Shown here: one piece after another, positions 9,662 to 25,034 of the stretch
How positions within the stretch are numbered: the first letter of the stretch is position 1
Layout: each line of letters opens with the position of its first letter
From: Adiantum capillus-veneris
Taxonomy: Eukaryota > Streptophyta > Polypodiopsida > Polypodiales > Pteridaceae
Reading direction: 5' to 3'
DNA length: 64,000 bases
Assembly: GCA_014529385.2 (NCBI GenBank)
Contig: CM043944.1
Location: 82,328,384 to 82,392,383 of the forward strand
Program-made: the position numbers and the translations under genes
Notes under the pieces: model-generated
Database searches by the model: none
What the model was told of the DNA's origin: nothing
The model's input: only the letters and a program-made list of their open reading frames with translations

Positions 9662-12600
9662 CTACCCTACACCTAACTGCTTGCGAAAATGCGCAAAGCT
9701 CTCTGAGGGAAGTCCTTTTGTAAGTAGATCAGCAGGATTTTCTGTGGTGTGAACTTTGACAAGCTGAAGTTGCTTATCCTCGAGCATTTCCCTGATGAAA
9801 TGATACTTCACATCCACATGCTTTGTCTTTGAGTGATAAACTGGATTGCGAGCCAATTGTATAGCACTTTGACTATCACAATATAACACAGGCATCTCTT
9901 CTTTGATTCCCAAATCTGTTACTAGTCGATTAAGCCAAATTGATTCTTTGCATGCCTCTGATGCTGCAACATATTCAGCCTCTGTAGTAGACTGAGTAAC
10001 ACAATCTTGTAATCTAGAACGCCATGATACTGCTCCACCAGCCAATGTAAAAACATACCCTGACGTAGACCTTCTGTTGTCTAAGTCACCTGCATAATCT
10101 GAGTCTGTAAAACCCTTTACACTTAGCTCCTGAATCCCATAGCATATACGCATACTCTTTGTAGCTTTCAGGTATCTCAATATTCCTTTCACTGCCTCCC
10201 AATGTTTTTTGCCTGGGTTTGACATGTATCGACTTACTACTCCCACTGCAAATGCAATGTCTGGGCGAATAGCAATCATTGCATACATCAAACTACCCAC
10301 TGCAGACGCATATGGAATCTTATCCATTTCAAGCCTGTTCTTCCTCAGACACAGGACAATCTTGTTTGCTAAGTTTCACATATGGTGGCAATGGAACACT
10401 CAATGCCTTTCCCTTCTCCATATTGGAACGTTGCAAAACCTTGTCAATATACTCTGTTTGAGATAACCAAATCAACTTTTTTGATCTATCTCTCTCAATG
10501 CGCATACCAAGTATATGACTTGCCTCACCCATGTCTTTCATGTCAAACGATTTGCCATCTTTGACTTCAAAGCTGAAATTTCTTCCAAGTGCTTGCCAGC
10601 AATCAACATGTCATCCACATACAAAATAAGGATCAGCCAACTGCCATCCTTAGCCTTCTTTGTGTATAGACAGTGATCGAACTCACTACGTTTGTAGCCT
10701 TGAGAAAGCATAAACTTGTGGAACTTATGGTACCATGCCCTCGGTGATTGTTTTAAGCCATAAAGACTCTTTAACAACTGGCATACCAAATCTTCCTTGC
10801 CTTTCTCAACAAACCCTTCTCTGCTGCATGTAAATTTCCACATCTAAATCACCATGCAAGAACGCTGTCTTGACATCCATTTTGTGCAACACCAAATCTA
10901 ATATGGCAACCAATGCAAGAAAGCATCTCAATGTAGTCATCTTGACCACTGGAGAGAAACTTCATCAAAGTCAATGCCTTGTTCTTGCTTAAAGCCCTTG
11001 GCAACAAGCCTTGCTTTGTACTTTGGCTGACTTTCATGAGCGGTGATCTTATACCTGTAAACCCATTTACAAGGTAAACCCTTTTGCCCCGTGGTAATTT
11101 AACTAGCTTCCATGTCTGGTTTTTATGCAGAGCTGTCATCTCTGACTACATGGCCAATTGCCAATTCCCGGAGTCCTTCATTTGCAATGCTTCCTTGTAA
11201 CATGAAGGCTCATTGCAATCAGTCAACATGACATAGTTCATAGATGAAACAAACCTATCAGGAGGTCGCGTGACACGTCCAGATCTACGCACAACAGGTG
11301 GCTCAGGCTCAGCCACAACCTGTGGTTCCAATCTATCCTGTCCTTGCTCCTCTTCAACCCTGACATTTTGTCTTGCACGTGCAGGTCCATCTTCTTGGAA
11401 CACAACTCTTCTAATCTCTTCAACCCTCTCTGGGTTTAGAATGATATTTGGATTCATTAAAGTGAACATCATTGCTGCGGACAACCTTTCTGGATTCGGG
11501 ATCCAAAGTCTGTACCCCATCTCACCAGAATTACCATAGCCTAGAAAGATGCACTTTCTACTCTTTGGCTCAAGTTTGTTTCCTAAATTCCTTTGGAACA
11601 TGAGTATATGCCTCACAGCCAAAGACTCTGAGATGCTAGTATGAGGGCATTTTGCCTGACCATACCATCTCTGGCACTGAATCCTTCTGCAAAACCTTGC
11701 TAGGAGATCTATTTACAAGATGAACAGCTGTTGATACAGCTTCAGCCAAAAACCCATTTGGCAGATGTGCATTAGACAACATACTTATGACCTTCTCTTG
11801 TATGGTCCTATTCATCCTCTCAGCAACACCATTTTGAGGAGGATTGTAAGGAGCAGTAAGTTCACGTTTTATACCTTTTGACTCACAAAAGTCCTGAAAG
11901 GCCTTTGAAACATACTCTTCACCATTGTCAGTGCGTAAGCATTTAAGCTTCTTGCCACTCTGATTCTCCACAAGTGTCACAAACGTTTTGAAAACGCTAA
12001 ACGCTTCATCCTTGTGCTTGAGAAAGTAAACCCATACTTTCCTCGAGTAATCATCTATAAATGTCATAAAGTAAGAAGCTCCCCCTAGAGATAGGTTAGG
12101 CATAGGTCCACACAAATCACTATGAACAAGTGCCAACTGTGTATCTCTTCTACTGCTTCTATGCTTATGTGGCTGCTGTGTTTGCTTACCATACAGACAA
12201 TTTCACAGAATTAAAAATCATTAAATGAAAAGACAGGCAAATAACCAGAACGAGACAAGATTTCCATTCCCTTCTTGGACATATGTCCTAACCGGCTATG
12301 CCACAAAGAAACATCCGGCTGCTCGTTACATTGATTACATTTTTAGAGACATTTGATACATAAATCATGTAAAGTCCTCCACACTTTAATCCATGTGCTA
12401 CTGTCATAGAACCCTTGGATATCTTCCACATGTTCTGTCCAAAAGTGGTGACATAGCCAGCATCCATCAAGTAACCTGTGTTGATCAAGCTTTTGTAATT
12501 GCGGGAACATGTCTCACATTCTTCAAGCGTGGAAAGAAGAGCCATTCTAAACATCAATTGAACATCTCCAACACCTAAGATTCTCACATGTCTGCCCATT

Positions 12601-13636
12601 GCCTAGCCGAACATGATCTTTAGTGGTCACATAAGAGGTAAACCACTCCTTGTTTGGAGACACATGAAGTGATGCCCCTAAGTCTATAATCCAGTCACTC
12701 AGTGCATTTCCATCAGATGCTGTAAGAAGAGCTGAGTCCATTGTATTCTTCAAGAAGTAGATGTCTCCTGACACTAGACTGTCATCCTCTGCAACAGTGT
12801 TTGTCACATTTATTTCTTGAATCTTCACTGAGGACTTGTTCTTCTCACCATGGTCTTCTGTTTTCTCTTTGCCTTTTTCTGCTTTCCATTCTCTGCAGTC
12901 TCTTTTCATGTGACCCTTCTTGCCACAATAGTAGCATTCTATGTTACTCTTGCCTTTAGCACTCCTGGACTTACTACGAGACTGATTCCTCTTTCCACCC
13001 TTGTACTTATCTTTGGTCCTTCCCCTGACAACTAAGGCTGTTCCTTTGCCTTTGTCCATTGTCTTTCTATTGGTTTCTTCAGTAAGCAGACTTCCTTCTA
13101 CACCTGCAATGTTCAAACCATCTGGAGGTGCAGAATTACTCAAAGGTGTGCGAAAAGTGACCCAACTTTCCGGCAATGTGATCAACAGGAACATAGCTCT
13201 AACAGGTTCATCAAACTTGACACCTTGAGCTGACAACTGACTGTAGATGGTGTTGAATTCATTCAGATGATTGGACATAGGGGTCCCTTCTTTCATCTTC
13301 AAGTCAACAAGCTTCTTAAGCCAATATAACTATGAAGCTGCACTCTGCTTCTCATAAAGATCACTCAGCTTTATCCATGCTTGATAAGCCGACATCTCGT
13401 CTGCTACATTGAAGTAAACGCTTTCTGCCAAAGTCAGCATAATGGTAGAAAGTGCCAATTCATCCATTTCGTTCCATTCATCTTCGTCCATCTTCTGGTT
13501 TTATCCCCTTGAGCTTTATAGGTTTTATCTGCTTCTTTTGTACCAACACGTGCCAAATCTGCTTCTTCCACAATGGGAAATTGGTTCCATCCAGCTTCTT
13601 GATATTGTAAAGAGCAGTGTCCTGTGATCCAGCCAT
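9662..13636 (-). pseudogene. Copia-1 gag-pol, frameshifted
   Basis: Order on the minus strand matches Copia. A gag start (MAGSQDTALYNIKKLDGTNF) is near 13636. Then come a UBN2-type gag, a zinc knuckle CYYCGKKGHMKRDC, a protease motif changed to DLGAS, and an integrase core (HSDLCGPM, LRTDNGEEY, PYNPPQNGVAERMNR). The reverse transcriptase has GFTGIR, SLYGLKQSPRAWY and an intact YVDD near 10600, followed by RPDIAFAVG and an RNase H with DSDYAGD, STTEAEY and CDSQSAI. The frame breaks at least at about 12550, 11640, 11140, 10845, 10540 and 10328. The family normally has one frame of about 1300-1450 codons. It is probably inactive but could have been mobilised by a relative. Confidence 0.9.
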
Positions 13637-13649
13637 AGCTACGCTTCAC

Positions 13650-14668
13650 AGTAGTTTACTTTCCTGGGAAAAATTCGGCAGAGTTTCCCCTGTAAACTTA
13701 CCTCTGAACCAATATCAACCTGTCAAATGAACCAAGAAAGCTTCAGATTCTGCAGAAATTTTGGCAGAGTCTCCTTTGTAAAATGGCTCTGGTGTACTAA
13801 AAACAGACCAAAAGACAGCTCCAAAAACCACTATCTCTCTAACACTGTAAGCTGTGGGTAAACCTGTCCTGCACCTGTACTGTCTCTGATTGTCCTGTCA
13901 CTGTCCTGTAAGCATAGACTGCGACAATGCCTCAACGGCAGTAAAGCAAACATGCAATCCCAACTATCTAACTCACAGTCAATACATCCTAGCTGCCTTT
14001 CTAAGGGTGCTCGAGGGATCGCTCCAAGACCTGTATCACCGAAAGGATCTCAACATTCGAGAATCCCCCAGCTCAATAAAACCTCACTCGACCCTCAACA
14101 AAGGTTGCAGTAAATCTGACAGTACATAGACTTCCCACAAAGTCATACATCCACAAATTTCCCACTATATGTTGTAACCGCTCCGACGGTTGTTTGCTGC
14201 GTGACTCACAGCCAGCAAACCCTCAACAGACATACATCATCTCTGACAATACATCCCATGTGGAAGTACCTGCAATGTCAGGATGAAATCTGGAATATCA
14301 AGCAGCAAACACAAGGTACCTGATGAACTAGTGGATGTCGCCTACAGTCTGTGTGCAGATACGCTCATGTCGTATGTGACACTCCTCCAAGAACTGCGAG
14401 CCGTCCTTCGATGTGTAGACAGCCACAAATCAGCACTCTGGAAGTGCAGATATCCTTAGCACCTGCAGTCGTAGGCCGAAACCCCAAATTTGCAGAGTCG
14501 GATCTGCACCCGCCGAGACCACGTAGTCGAAAATGGCCTGCGCAGAACTTTGTCGAAGCCGAACGGTGGCCGAGATGACCTGAGGCCATATCTTCACCTA
14601 TCGAATTTCACTCCAATCTGAGCTGGTGACTCTAGCCTCCTGCAGTGCTGCCCCGAGCCTCGATCTGA
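13650..14668 (-). other. Copia-1 untranslated leader
   Basis: About 1 kb between the primer-binding site and gag, long for Copia. No conserved frame is seen on either strand. It probably holds packaging signals, by analogy with other Copia leaders. Confidence 0.5.
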
Positions 14669-14680
14669 GCTCTGATACCA
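14669..14680 (-). promoter_or_regulatory. Copia-1 primer-binding site
   Basis: Minus-strand TGGTATCAGAGC, complementary to the 3' end of initiator tRNA-Met, two bases from the 5' LTR end. Confidence 0.9.
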
Positions 14681-14682
14681 GT

Positions 14683-14874
14683 TGAAGGAGTACGAGCGGA
14701 AGTGCGACGCGAGAGAGAGTGCGAGAAGAAGAGCACGACGATATGGTGAACTCGCTCTACTGTAATGTGTAGAGCATAGTGAGTTCTTATTAGGTTTTAA
14801 CAAAAGAATATGTGTACATACCTGGCGGCCCGCCCACTTACCTGGGCGACCACATTGGGCTTTATACCCCAACA
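14683..14874 (-). repeat. Copia-1 5' LTR
   Basis: 192 bp, TG...CA, next to the primer-binding site, hence the 5' LTR of a minus-strand element. Confidence 0.95.
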
Positions 14875-14879
14875 CTAGG

Positions 14880-17757
14880 GGGCAAGGGGCCACCATACTG
14901 AGTCCAGTCTCCAGACCGCAAGGGAGCTGTTAGAGTTTCCATTTACCTTCAAATTGATTCTAGAGCGGTTCCATGCACTCCATAGTGAGATCAACAGGTC
15001 GTAGCCCCTAGGTTTAATCATTTGTGGCCCGAAGAAGATAGTGACCCAACTCAAATTTGTCCAGTTTTTACATTTAACCAGTGAGAATAGGTGGAGTTTC
15101 CTGAACAGGAGGCTTGCCCATTCCTGTTGTGCGGGTCTTCCAAAGCTCGGACGATCAACTTAACCGCTATTTTGTATGCCCAATTGGTCAAGTTTTTGAC
15201 CCCCAGCCCTCCTTTCTCTACTGGCAAGCAGCATACCTCCCATCGGACCTTGGCAGCACCCGCACCCTTTTTGAAGGGATTGCCTGCCCAAAGAAAATTC
15301 CTGCAATATTTGATTACCTGTTCTAGGTGTCCCTCAGGAGGTCTCCAGCAACTGAGAAAGAAGAGAATATAAGATGCAAGAAAGTGATTGATCACCAATA
15401 CTCGGCCTGCTAATGAAGACTGAAATCCTTTCCACCTTTCGAGTTTGGACCTAAACCTATCCATGACCCATTCCCATCTCTGTTTGACTGACCTTAAAAC
15501 CAAACGGAATACCTAGCAACCTAAACACTTCCCCATCCTGAATAATTTTGCATCCCTGGCTGGTAAGCCAGTCCGGGAGGGGAGATAGAGAAGCTCTAAT
15601 GCCTGTCTTGCTGTGGTTGACTTTAGACCCCGATGCCAGACAAAATGTCTCCACAGCCTGTCAGAAATTCAGCAGAGTTCTTTCATCATTGCACAGCACT
15701 GCATTTGTGTTCTCAGCAAATTGTGAGAGGCATTGCTATTTTTCACTGTTAGGAAGAGGGACACCCTTTATATTGCCTTCTGAAATGTTTCCTTTGATTA
15801 AGCATTTAAGACCATCAGCACTTATTGCAAACAAAAGAGGGGCCATGGGGGCAACCTTGCCTAATTGACCTATTCAGTTCAAATACTTCTGATAAGACCC
15901 CATTGAGGGCAACTCTTGCTCTTGCATGACCAAATAGGGTGGCAACAAACCGATCAGACCAAGTCCAAATCCCATTTTTTCCAGACTTTTCAGGATAAAG
16001 GACCATTCAAGGCGGTCATAGGCTTTGTCAAAGTCAATCTTGACAAATACATAGTCGCTTCCCATATTCTCAGCATTTTCAATGCCCTCTCAAAGGGATA
16101 TGACCGCCTCAATGATCCTTCTCCCTTTGTTAAACCCTTTTTGTTCCGAGCAGATCCACTTCATCAGGGCAGGTGTGATCCGGATTGCCACCACTTCAGC
16201 AAATATTTTGTAGCAAGTATTAAGCATAGTAAGAGGTCTCCAATTGGCAAGGTTTTCCCTGGCACCTTTTTTGTGCAGAAGTTTAATGATCCCCATGTTG
16301 ATGGAGTAGGGTAGTGCTTTGAATTTGACTGCTTCCTCCCAGACCTGAAGAAGAAAAGGGGAAAGAACTTCTTTGAACATCTGAAAAAACTCTGTTGGGA
16401 GCCCATCAACCCCCGGAGATTTATGAGGGGCTAGGGCGTTTATCACATTCTGGATTTTTGAGATAGAAAAAGGCGAGTCAGCTTGCAGTTTGGTAGTCTC
16501 AGGGATAACTCTACACCTATGTTTCCACACAATTTCCCTTGCTCGGCTGACTGGTTCAGAGAGCATCTCCTTGGGGCTGAAGAGCTGCTCAAAGTGGCCT
16601 CTCGTATAACTGATGTTTTCTTCTTCTTTCTGAATTGTACCATCTGTGTCAGTGAAAAGAGGGGTGGCCTCTCTAACATGTTTTCTCCTCATCATTTTGA
16701 ACATTTCTTTGGTTGGTCGGTCTACCTTTCTAGCCCACCACTCCCAAAAAAAAATGAGGCATGTTTAAGGGCAAGATCCTCTTCCTGCTTAATTCGGAAA
16801 TAGAGTTCTGAATGGTTTCATTCTGAGGCCCTGATTCAAGCTCGCTTAGGGAGCTGTAAAGCTGGTCCCTTCTCTTCCTCCTGATTGAAGTGACCTCCTT
16901 CCCGAATTTGGAGAGCAGTTTTTGTGTTTCTCTGACTGCTTCTGCCCAGGCTGCAGCCGGCGGGCTGTTAACTCACAAAAATTTGGAATGCCAAACCTTG
17001 CATATGGACTCTTGAACCATCAGGAGCTTGAAAAGGGCAGGGTCGGTGTGAAACCATTGTTTACGAATCTTTCCAACTTTCTGGTCGATTATGGACACCA
17101 CTGGATAATCATCAGAGATGCAGGAGTTGTACTTGACTTTGCTTTTGACCCTAGTGAACGAGTTAGCCAGGGGAAGAGAAATGTAGCTACGGTCAAGACG
17201 GGCTTTCCTAGCATTCTCCCCTCTCGAGTCATTTTGTTAGGAGAAGCATCCCTCTTCTCCCATGTCCCACATCTCAAGACTGTCTTTCAATCTGTCCTAT
17301 GCAGCCTTCTCGCTACCATTGATGACCATGCATTTACCAAGAAACCTGTCTAGAGATGATTCAACCATGTTGAAGTCACCCATCATGAGGATGTCCCCTT
17401 TCACCTGAGACAATTCCTCCCATAACCTGCTTCTTTGGGCAGTAGCTCTTATAGCATACACCAAGACCAAGATGCATTTAACAGGCACCACGATACTAAC
17501 AGCCACCCAGTGCTCTCCTCCTAGGACAATGGGCACCTGAGGGAGAAAGGAGTGAGGAACCCCTATCGAGGTGCCTCCAGATCCCCTTTGATGAGATGAA
17601 GAGAACCACTGTAAAGATTGCGATATTTCGTTGAGTCTTCTGGTCAAGTCCTCACCCGTGACCTTGATCTCTTGAAGAGATATAATGTCCACAGGATTGT
17701 CAGTAACCCAGGCTTTTAATTTCTTGGATTTAGTGGGTCAATAAGCCCCTTGACATT
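14880..17757 (-). pseudogene. LINE ORF2: endonuclease and reverse transcriptase
   Basis: The endonuclease spans 17692-17297, with MDIISLQEIK (catalytic Glu), LVLVYAI and GDFNMV. The reverse transcriptase spans about 16704-15700, with SPGVDGLPTEFFQ, NWRPLTMLNTCYKIF, EQKGFNKGR and VKIDFDKAYDRLEW. The catalytic block that should read FADD reads FAEN (15708-15723), so both Asp are lost. After it come SGSKVNHSKTGI and LGIPFG, then a thumb and C-terminal part (15503-15051: ERWKGFQSSLAGRVLVI, CRNFLWAG, GGLGVKNL). Frames shift repeatedly. Translations resemble plant L1 ORF2 throughout. Confidence 0.85.
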
Positions 17758-17799
17758 CCAATTGACGGCTCTCATCTATGCACCCGTTTGTTTTTTTTT

Positions 17800-19072
17800 G
17801 GCTTTGTTGGCCGGGGATTTACATTCTTCTGACCGACAGGTTCGTGAGTCCTCTTGTTGTCTTTCTGGATCTCCATAGGTGCCGGGGCTGGAGAGGGGGA
17901 ATGTTTTCCTTATTCACTGCTGCAGGTTGCGGGGTGGCTAGATTAAGATCGATAAGGGAATCTTCGTCCATTCTATTCACCTAGGATTCTAATTCCGCAC
18001 GGAGAGATTCCTCAGCATCGGATTCGGAAACCTCTGATTCAAGCAACTCTTTTTCATCGAACCCATTGAGTGGAGCCAGAACCGAAAATCTGTTAGGCTG
18101 CCAAGTTTTGGGTCTAGGTTTTCCTTTATTCTTCTTCTAAGGAGAATGTTTTCCTCTCCCATGAGTGACCGTGGTGAACTTGCCAGCCCCTTCTTGAGGG
18201 CCTTGTTCCTTGTTTTCTACTGGTTCAGAAGAAGGATCTGGGGGGAATTTAATCGGACAGTTTTTGACATAGTGGGCTTTGTCCCCTGAGTGAAAGCACG
18301 CATTAGGCAAGTATTTATAGGTTATTTCTTGATTGAACAGTTCTCCATCGTCTGTAAAGATGTCAATGGAAGTGGGGAGATCCCTTGAGATGTCCATTTC
18401 TATTAGCACTTGGGGGTGCCATGAAGGGACATAGTTAGTCTTCTGTCTACCCCCTAGTACCTTACCTAAGGGGGGCCCAATCTCAGCTAAGTGAGCATGG
18501 TAATGCATCGGTAGGTTTGGGAATTCGACCCAGACAGGGTAATTGACTAAAGCCAAATGTTCTGGGTTAAATTCTTTGTGCCAGCGAAACAGACTCAGAG
18601 GTGAAGACCTAATGACCCACTTCCCATGGCTTAGCACAGAAAAAGCCATGGCTGCAGTTTTGAAGACGAACAGATAGTGGCCTTTTGGTAGCGCCTGAAT
18701 CGTTTCCACTTCTGCCTCTAAAGGCCCCCAGTAATTTCTAATCCAGTTTCTAAGGGACTCTACAGGGGGGACGGGGTCCGGCTAGGAGACCTATCAGAGC
18801 TCTTTCTTCAAGATCTTTTTGTTTCTTTCTGATCTGAGAAGCAAGCAGAGTGACGAAGGGCTTACCTCCGAGACCTCGTTGAGAGCATCCTCCAGCAGCT
18901 CCTTCACCTTCTCTCCTGAAAAGCCCCTTGGGAAGCTTGTCTTCTTGGTGATAGGGGCCTGGTTGATAAGCTTCTTCACCTCCTTCTGCAGCTCTTTAGG
19001 GATGGTATGACGAGGAGGGGAGACCATTGTCGCCTGTTCAGAATGACGCTTTGAGCTTCTGCACGAGGCCAT
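17800..19072 (-). pseudogene. LINE ORF1 with DUF4283-like domain and broken zinc knuckle
   Basis: An open part at 18709-18137 encodes QALPKGHYLFVFKT, VWVEFPNLPMHYH, VLIEMDISRDLP and a knuckle CFHSGDKAHYVKNC in which the second Cys is Ser. This is the RNA-binding first frame of plant L1 elements. The upstream part (19072-18794; basic, with Ser-rich and Lys-rich segments) is separated by a frame break and stops. The C-terminal tail reaches about 17960 in broken frames. Confidence 0.75.
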
Positions 19073-19254
19073 GCGGAAGCGCTGTCAGTACTTCGTGAAA
19101 CAGGGCTGTCTTTAGCAGCACATTTTCCTGCGGGAGTTGTCGAGCACCAGGCTACGATGGGGAAGGTGGTTAGCAGGGTGCCACGCATTCAGGGACGAAG
19201 AAGTGAAGGTGCATGCAGACTCGTGTGGAGAAGACATGAGGGACTAACGTAGTG

Positions 19255-19279
19255 GGCGTAACCTTGAGGGTTACGCCCC
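19255..19279. other. Short perfect inverted repeat in LINE 5' region
   Basis: GGGCGTAACC and GGTTACGCCC separated by TTGAG form a 10-bp stem. It lies in the probable LINE 5' untranslated region. Confidence 0.5.
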
Positions 19280-19300
19280 TGACGCGACTTGTTTAGTCTA

Positions 19301-19830
<530 letters not shown>

Positions 19831-19869
19831 CAAACTACAAATCTCTCTTCTTCTCGGAACGAGGTAACC

Positions 19870-20275
19870 GAACCCATTCCTACATCCTTGAGCCCATCCC
19901 GTTGAGTGCGATCCGCACCATTGCCTCCATTCGTCTTAGCTCCCATTCTCTACGCTGCGAGACAGGACGTTGGGGCACTGGCGAGGAGTGTCATCGACTT
20001 TGCACCTTATGCCCTCGTCAAGTGCGAGAGAGTGAGTACCACACACTACTTGAGTGCTCAGCTTTTGACCACATTAGGTCCTCTTTTCCCCATATATTCA
20101 GCCATGAGCTCTCCCTACATACCTTCCTCTCCCAACCACGATGTGGACTCTCTATTGCTACGCTCATTTCAGCCATTTTTGAGCATCGAGAGTCACTTAT
20201 GAACTCCACTCACACCACGTGACATGTTCATTTGGTCCCATAGGTCATATTTGACCTCCCAGGACGATAATAGAA
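19870..20275 (+). pseudogene. 3' end of a second LINE (ORF2 C-terminus)
   Basis: A plus-strand frame (19902-20222) contains SSHSLRCETGRWG, CTLCPRQVRESEYHTLLEC and FDHIRSSFP. The C..C.....E.HxLxEC pattern is the zinc-binding tail of plant LINE ORF2 proteins. It ends shortly before a (TATC)n run, a plausible simple-repeat 3' tail. The rest of the element is absent, as expected of a 5'-truncated insertion. It is distinct from, and opposite in strand to, the LINE at 8701-19300. Confidence 0.7.
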
Positions 20276-20420
<145 letters not shown>

Positions 20421-20529
20421 CCCCCGATTTTGAGTGAAATAGTGTTAAATTGGTTAAGTATTCACACTTTTGTGTTGTAAAATTGATAAAAAGGAATTGT
20501 GTCTGGTTGCCAACAAACAACTTTGTAGT

Positions 20530-20700
<171 letters not shown>

Positions 20701-20789
20701 ATAATTTGACGCCAGGTCTCGCTCGCTCTTACCAATGGTGCAATGGTAAGGCCCTTGGCATCAACACCGCCTTCGCTCGTGCTTAGGCG

Positions 20790-22720
<1,931 letters not shown>

Positions 22721-23080
22721 AAACCAAAGACTTATTCTCTTCCCCTCCATGTTTGCTTGTGTAGCGGATATTGGTGCTTTCTTGGTGTTGCTCTATGTTC
22801 ACAAAATCGACTCTATGTGTGTGTGTGCACACCTATGGTTGCAACTCATACAATGGCATTGCTCTTTGCTCCTCAACCTACACGTGCAATGTAGATATAG
22901 ATGTGTAAGGATAAGAAGAGAAAAATGAAATTACCCTTCTATCAGTATGGTAGATTGGTTATTATATTATTTATCAAGGGTGTGAATGAGGTCTTAAGCT
23001 CAATACTCGTCACATATATTTTTCAAGTCTCTTCGGATTGCTCCCACCACGTTCAAAATCTATCTCTTCTTCTCTTCTTC

Positions 23081-23086
<6 letters not shown>
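22721..23086. other. Unassigned sequence with a SINE-like fragment
   Basis: Bases about 22925-22985 (CTATCAGTATGGTAGATTGGTTAT and what follows) resemble the repeat unit found at 44378, 44917 and 50250. Otherwise nothing is recognised. Confidence 0.35.

Positions 23087-23150
<64 letters not shown>
23087..23150 (+). repeat. (CT)n tract
   Basis: About 64 bp of CT preceded by a TTC-rich stretch. Confidence 0.97.
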
Positions 23151-23156
<6 letters not shown>

Positions 23157-23360
23157 CCTTGAATTTTGATGAATCCTTAGTTTTAACAACCCCCTCTCCC
23201 TATTGACTATTTTCCTTGAATTTTCTTTGAATGCTCTCTTGCTCTTTCCCATATGGCTTCATCCTCATCAACCATCAAGGATGGAACCCCCAGCTACTGC
23301 ACCACACTCTTATAAACTCTCTCTTCCTTTCATGCGCATACACACTGTGCACACGCGCGT

Positions 23361-23362
<2 letters not shown>

Positions 23363-23401
<39 letters not shown>
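23363..23401 (+). repeat. (AC)n tract
   Basis: About 39 bp of AC following a GC-alternating stretch (ACACGCGCGTGCGC), a purine-pyrimidine alternation. Confidence 0.97.
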
Positions 23402-23404
<3 letters not shown>

Positions 23405-23589
23405 CATGTATGAAAGCAAGACTGCACACTAATTAGGCGGTGTTGTTGGACTTAGCTAGAGCAGGCATTGATGACCGTCAGCATCTGGGTCAAATGGCTA
23501 CCAAGAGCACATGGAGAGGCTGACCATCCTCCACACTATCTCACATGGGCATGCTCAAATGGATCGACGGTAGAGGTGATCTTGCCGTC

Positions 23590-23855
23590 AGATTTGGGGC
23601 GTTTGGTAAATTCGGAGCGTTTGGTAAATTTGGGGAGAAAAGTAAATTCGGGTAGGCTTGTAAATTTGTGTCGATCCGCACCTCATGTTTTGAACCCCGA
23701 CCTCCCCACCACGAGCCATGTGCACTAACCACTACGCCCCCATGCGTACGTTGAAATATAGGGAATTTGAGTATGTCATATTGTAAATGTGGGCCGATTA
23801 ATAAATTCGGGGCAAATTTGTAAATTCGGGCAAACTGGTAAATTCGGGCAACCTG
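23590..23855 (+). repeat. Dispersed TAAATTCGGG short repeats
   Basis: GGTAAATTCGG and GTAAATTTGGGG variants recur at least eight times with spacing of about 15-25 bp on both sides of the tRNA-like unit at 23676-23745. Confidence 0.7.
23676..23745 (-). mobile_element. tRNA-like SINE head
   Basis: On the minus strand GGCGTAGTGGTTAGTGC resembles a pol III A box, and about 35 bp on GAGGTCGGGGTTCAAAAC resembles a B box. The clover-leaf is incomplete (the anticodon arm is unclear), so a tRNA-derived SINE or tRNA relic is more likely than a working tRNA. Confidence 0.45.
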
Positions 23856-24520
<665 letters not shown>

Positions 24521-24721
24521 ATCTCTATCGCGCTCTCTCCTCGGTCTAATATGTTTCTTGTTGGATGCGAGCTACTAATGGAGCCGCCCCATTGTCCCCC
24601 TATCTGTGATGTGGTACAGTCGCCCACCTGCTCCGTACTTGCCCTCTGCAGGCCGCCTTTGCCGACCGTGATTACTCCTTCCGCCTGACCTGCCTCTTGG
24701 CAGCTACATGTATCCACTCCT

Positions 24722-25001
24722 TGTGAGAACTTAGAGATTAACTTAAATGTGATTAATATCACTATTAATTAATATGCTAATGTTAAGACATCAGAGTGTG
24801 CAAGATAGAAATAGAGCAATGACAATAGATTGCACTTGAATGGAGAAAGAACACCTTGTTGCAAATGAGGGCAGCTAATGGGATTTATATACAAGTTGAG
24901 GAGTGAGGATTATCCACCACATGTGAATTATAGGTTGGTAGGAATAGACACATGTTGAGACTTACATAGGTGGAAGGGGTCCATGTGGGAATTAGGGAAT
25001 A
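24722..25001 (-). repeat. Copia-A 3' LTR, first part
   Basis: Matches 54287-54566 base for base apart from about nine differences and two 1-bp indels. It ends at the insertion point of the H3 element. Confidence 0.93.
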
Positions 25002-25034
25002 CATTAGGGAAAAAATGGACTCTCCATGGGCCTT
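25002..25034 (+). repeat. Left TIR of H3 element copy 2
   Basis: Starts CATTAGGG and contains ATGGACTCTCC and TGGGCCTT; 30 of 33 bases match the reverse complement of 37816-37848. Confidence 0.93.

Larger units (their letters stand above)
9381..14874 (-). mobile_element. Copia-1, full-length LTR retrotransposon
   Basis: Two 192-bp LTRs, starting TG and ending CA on each strand, enclose minus-strand gag-pol. Target duplication CTAGG is at 9376-9380 and 14875-14879. The LTRs are identical as far as I can read, so insertion was very recent, yet the coding region has several frameshifts. It interrupts the LINE. Confidence 0.95.
8701..19300 (-). mobile_element. L1-like LINE (minus), interrupted by Copia-1 and cut by the H3 element
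   Basis: A non-LTR retrotransposon read right to left: ORF1 with a DUF4283-like domain and zinc knuckle, ORF2 with an AP-type endonuclease and reverse transcriptase, then a C-terminal region broken at 9376-14879 by Copia-1. The 3' end and any poly-A are missing because H3 element copy 1 starts at 8700 in the middle of the sequence. The 5' end is placed loosely near 19300. All frames carry stops or frameshifts. Confidence 0.75.

Noticed and set aside
11270-11539. Plus-strand frames within Copia-1, Copia-A and Copia-C
   Set aside because: Antisense shadows of gag-pol with no independent features.
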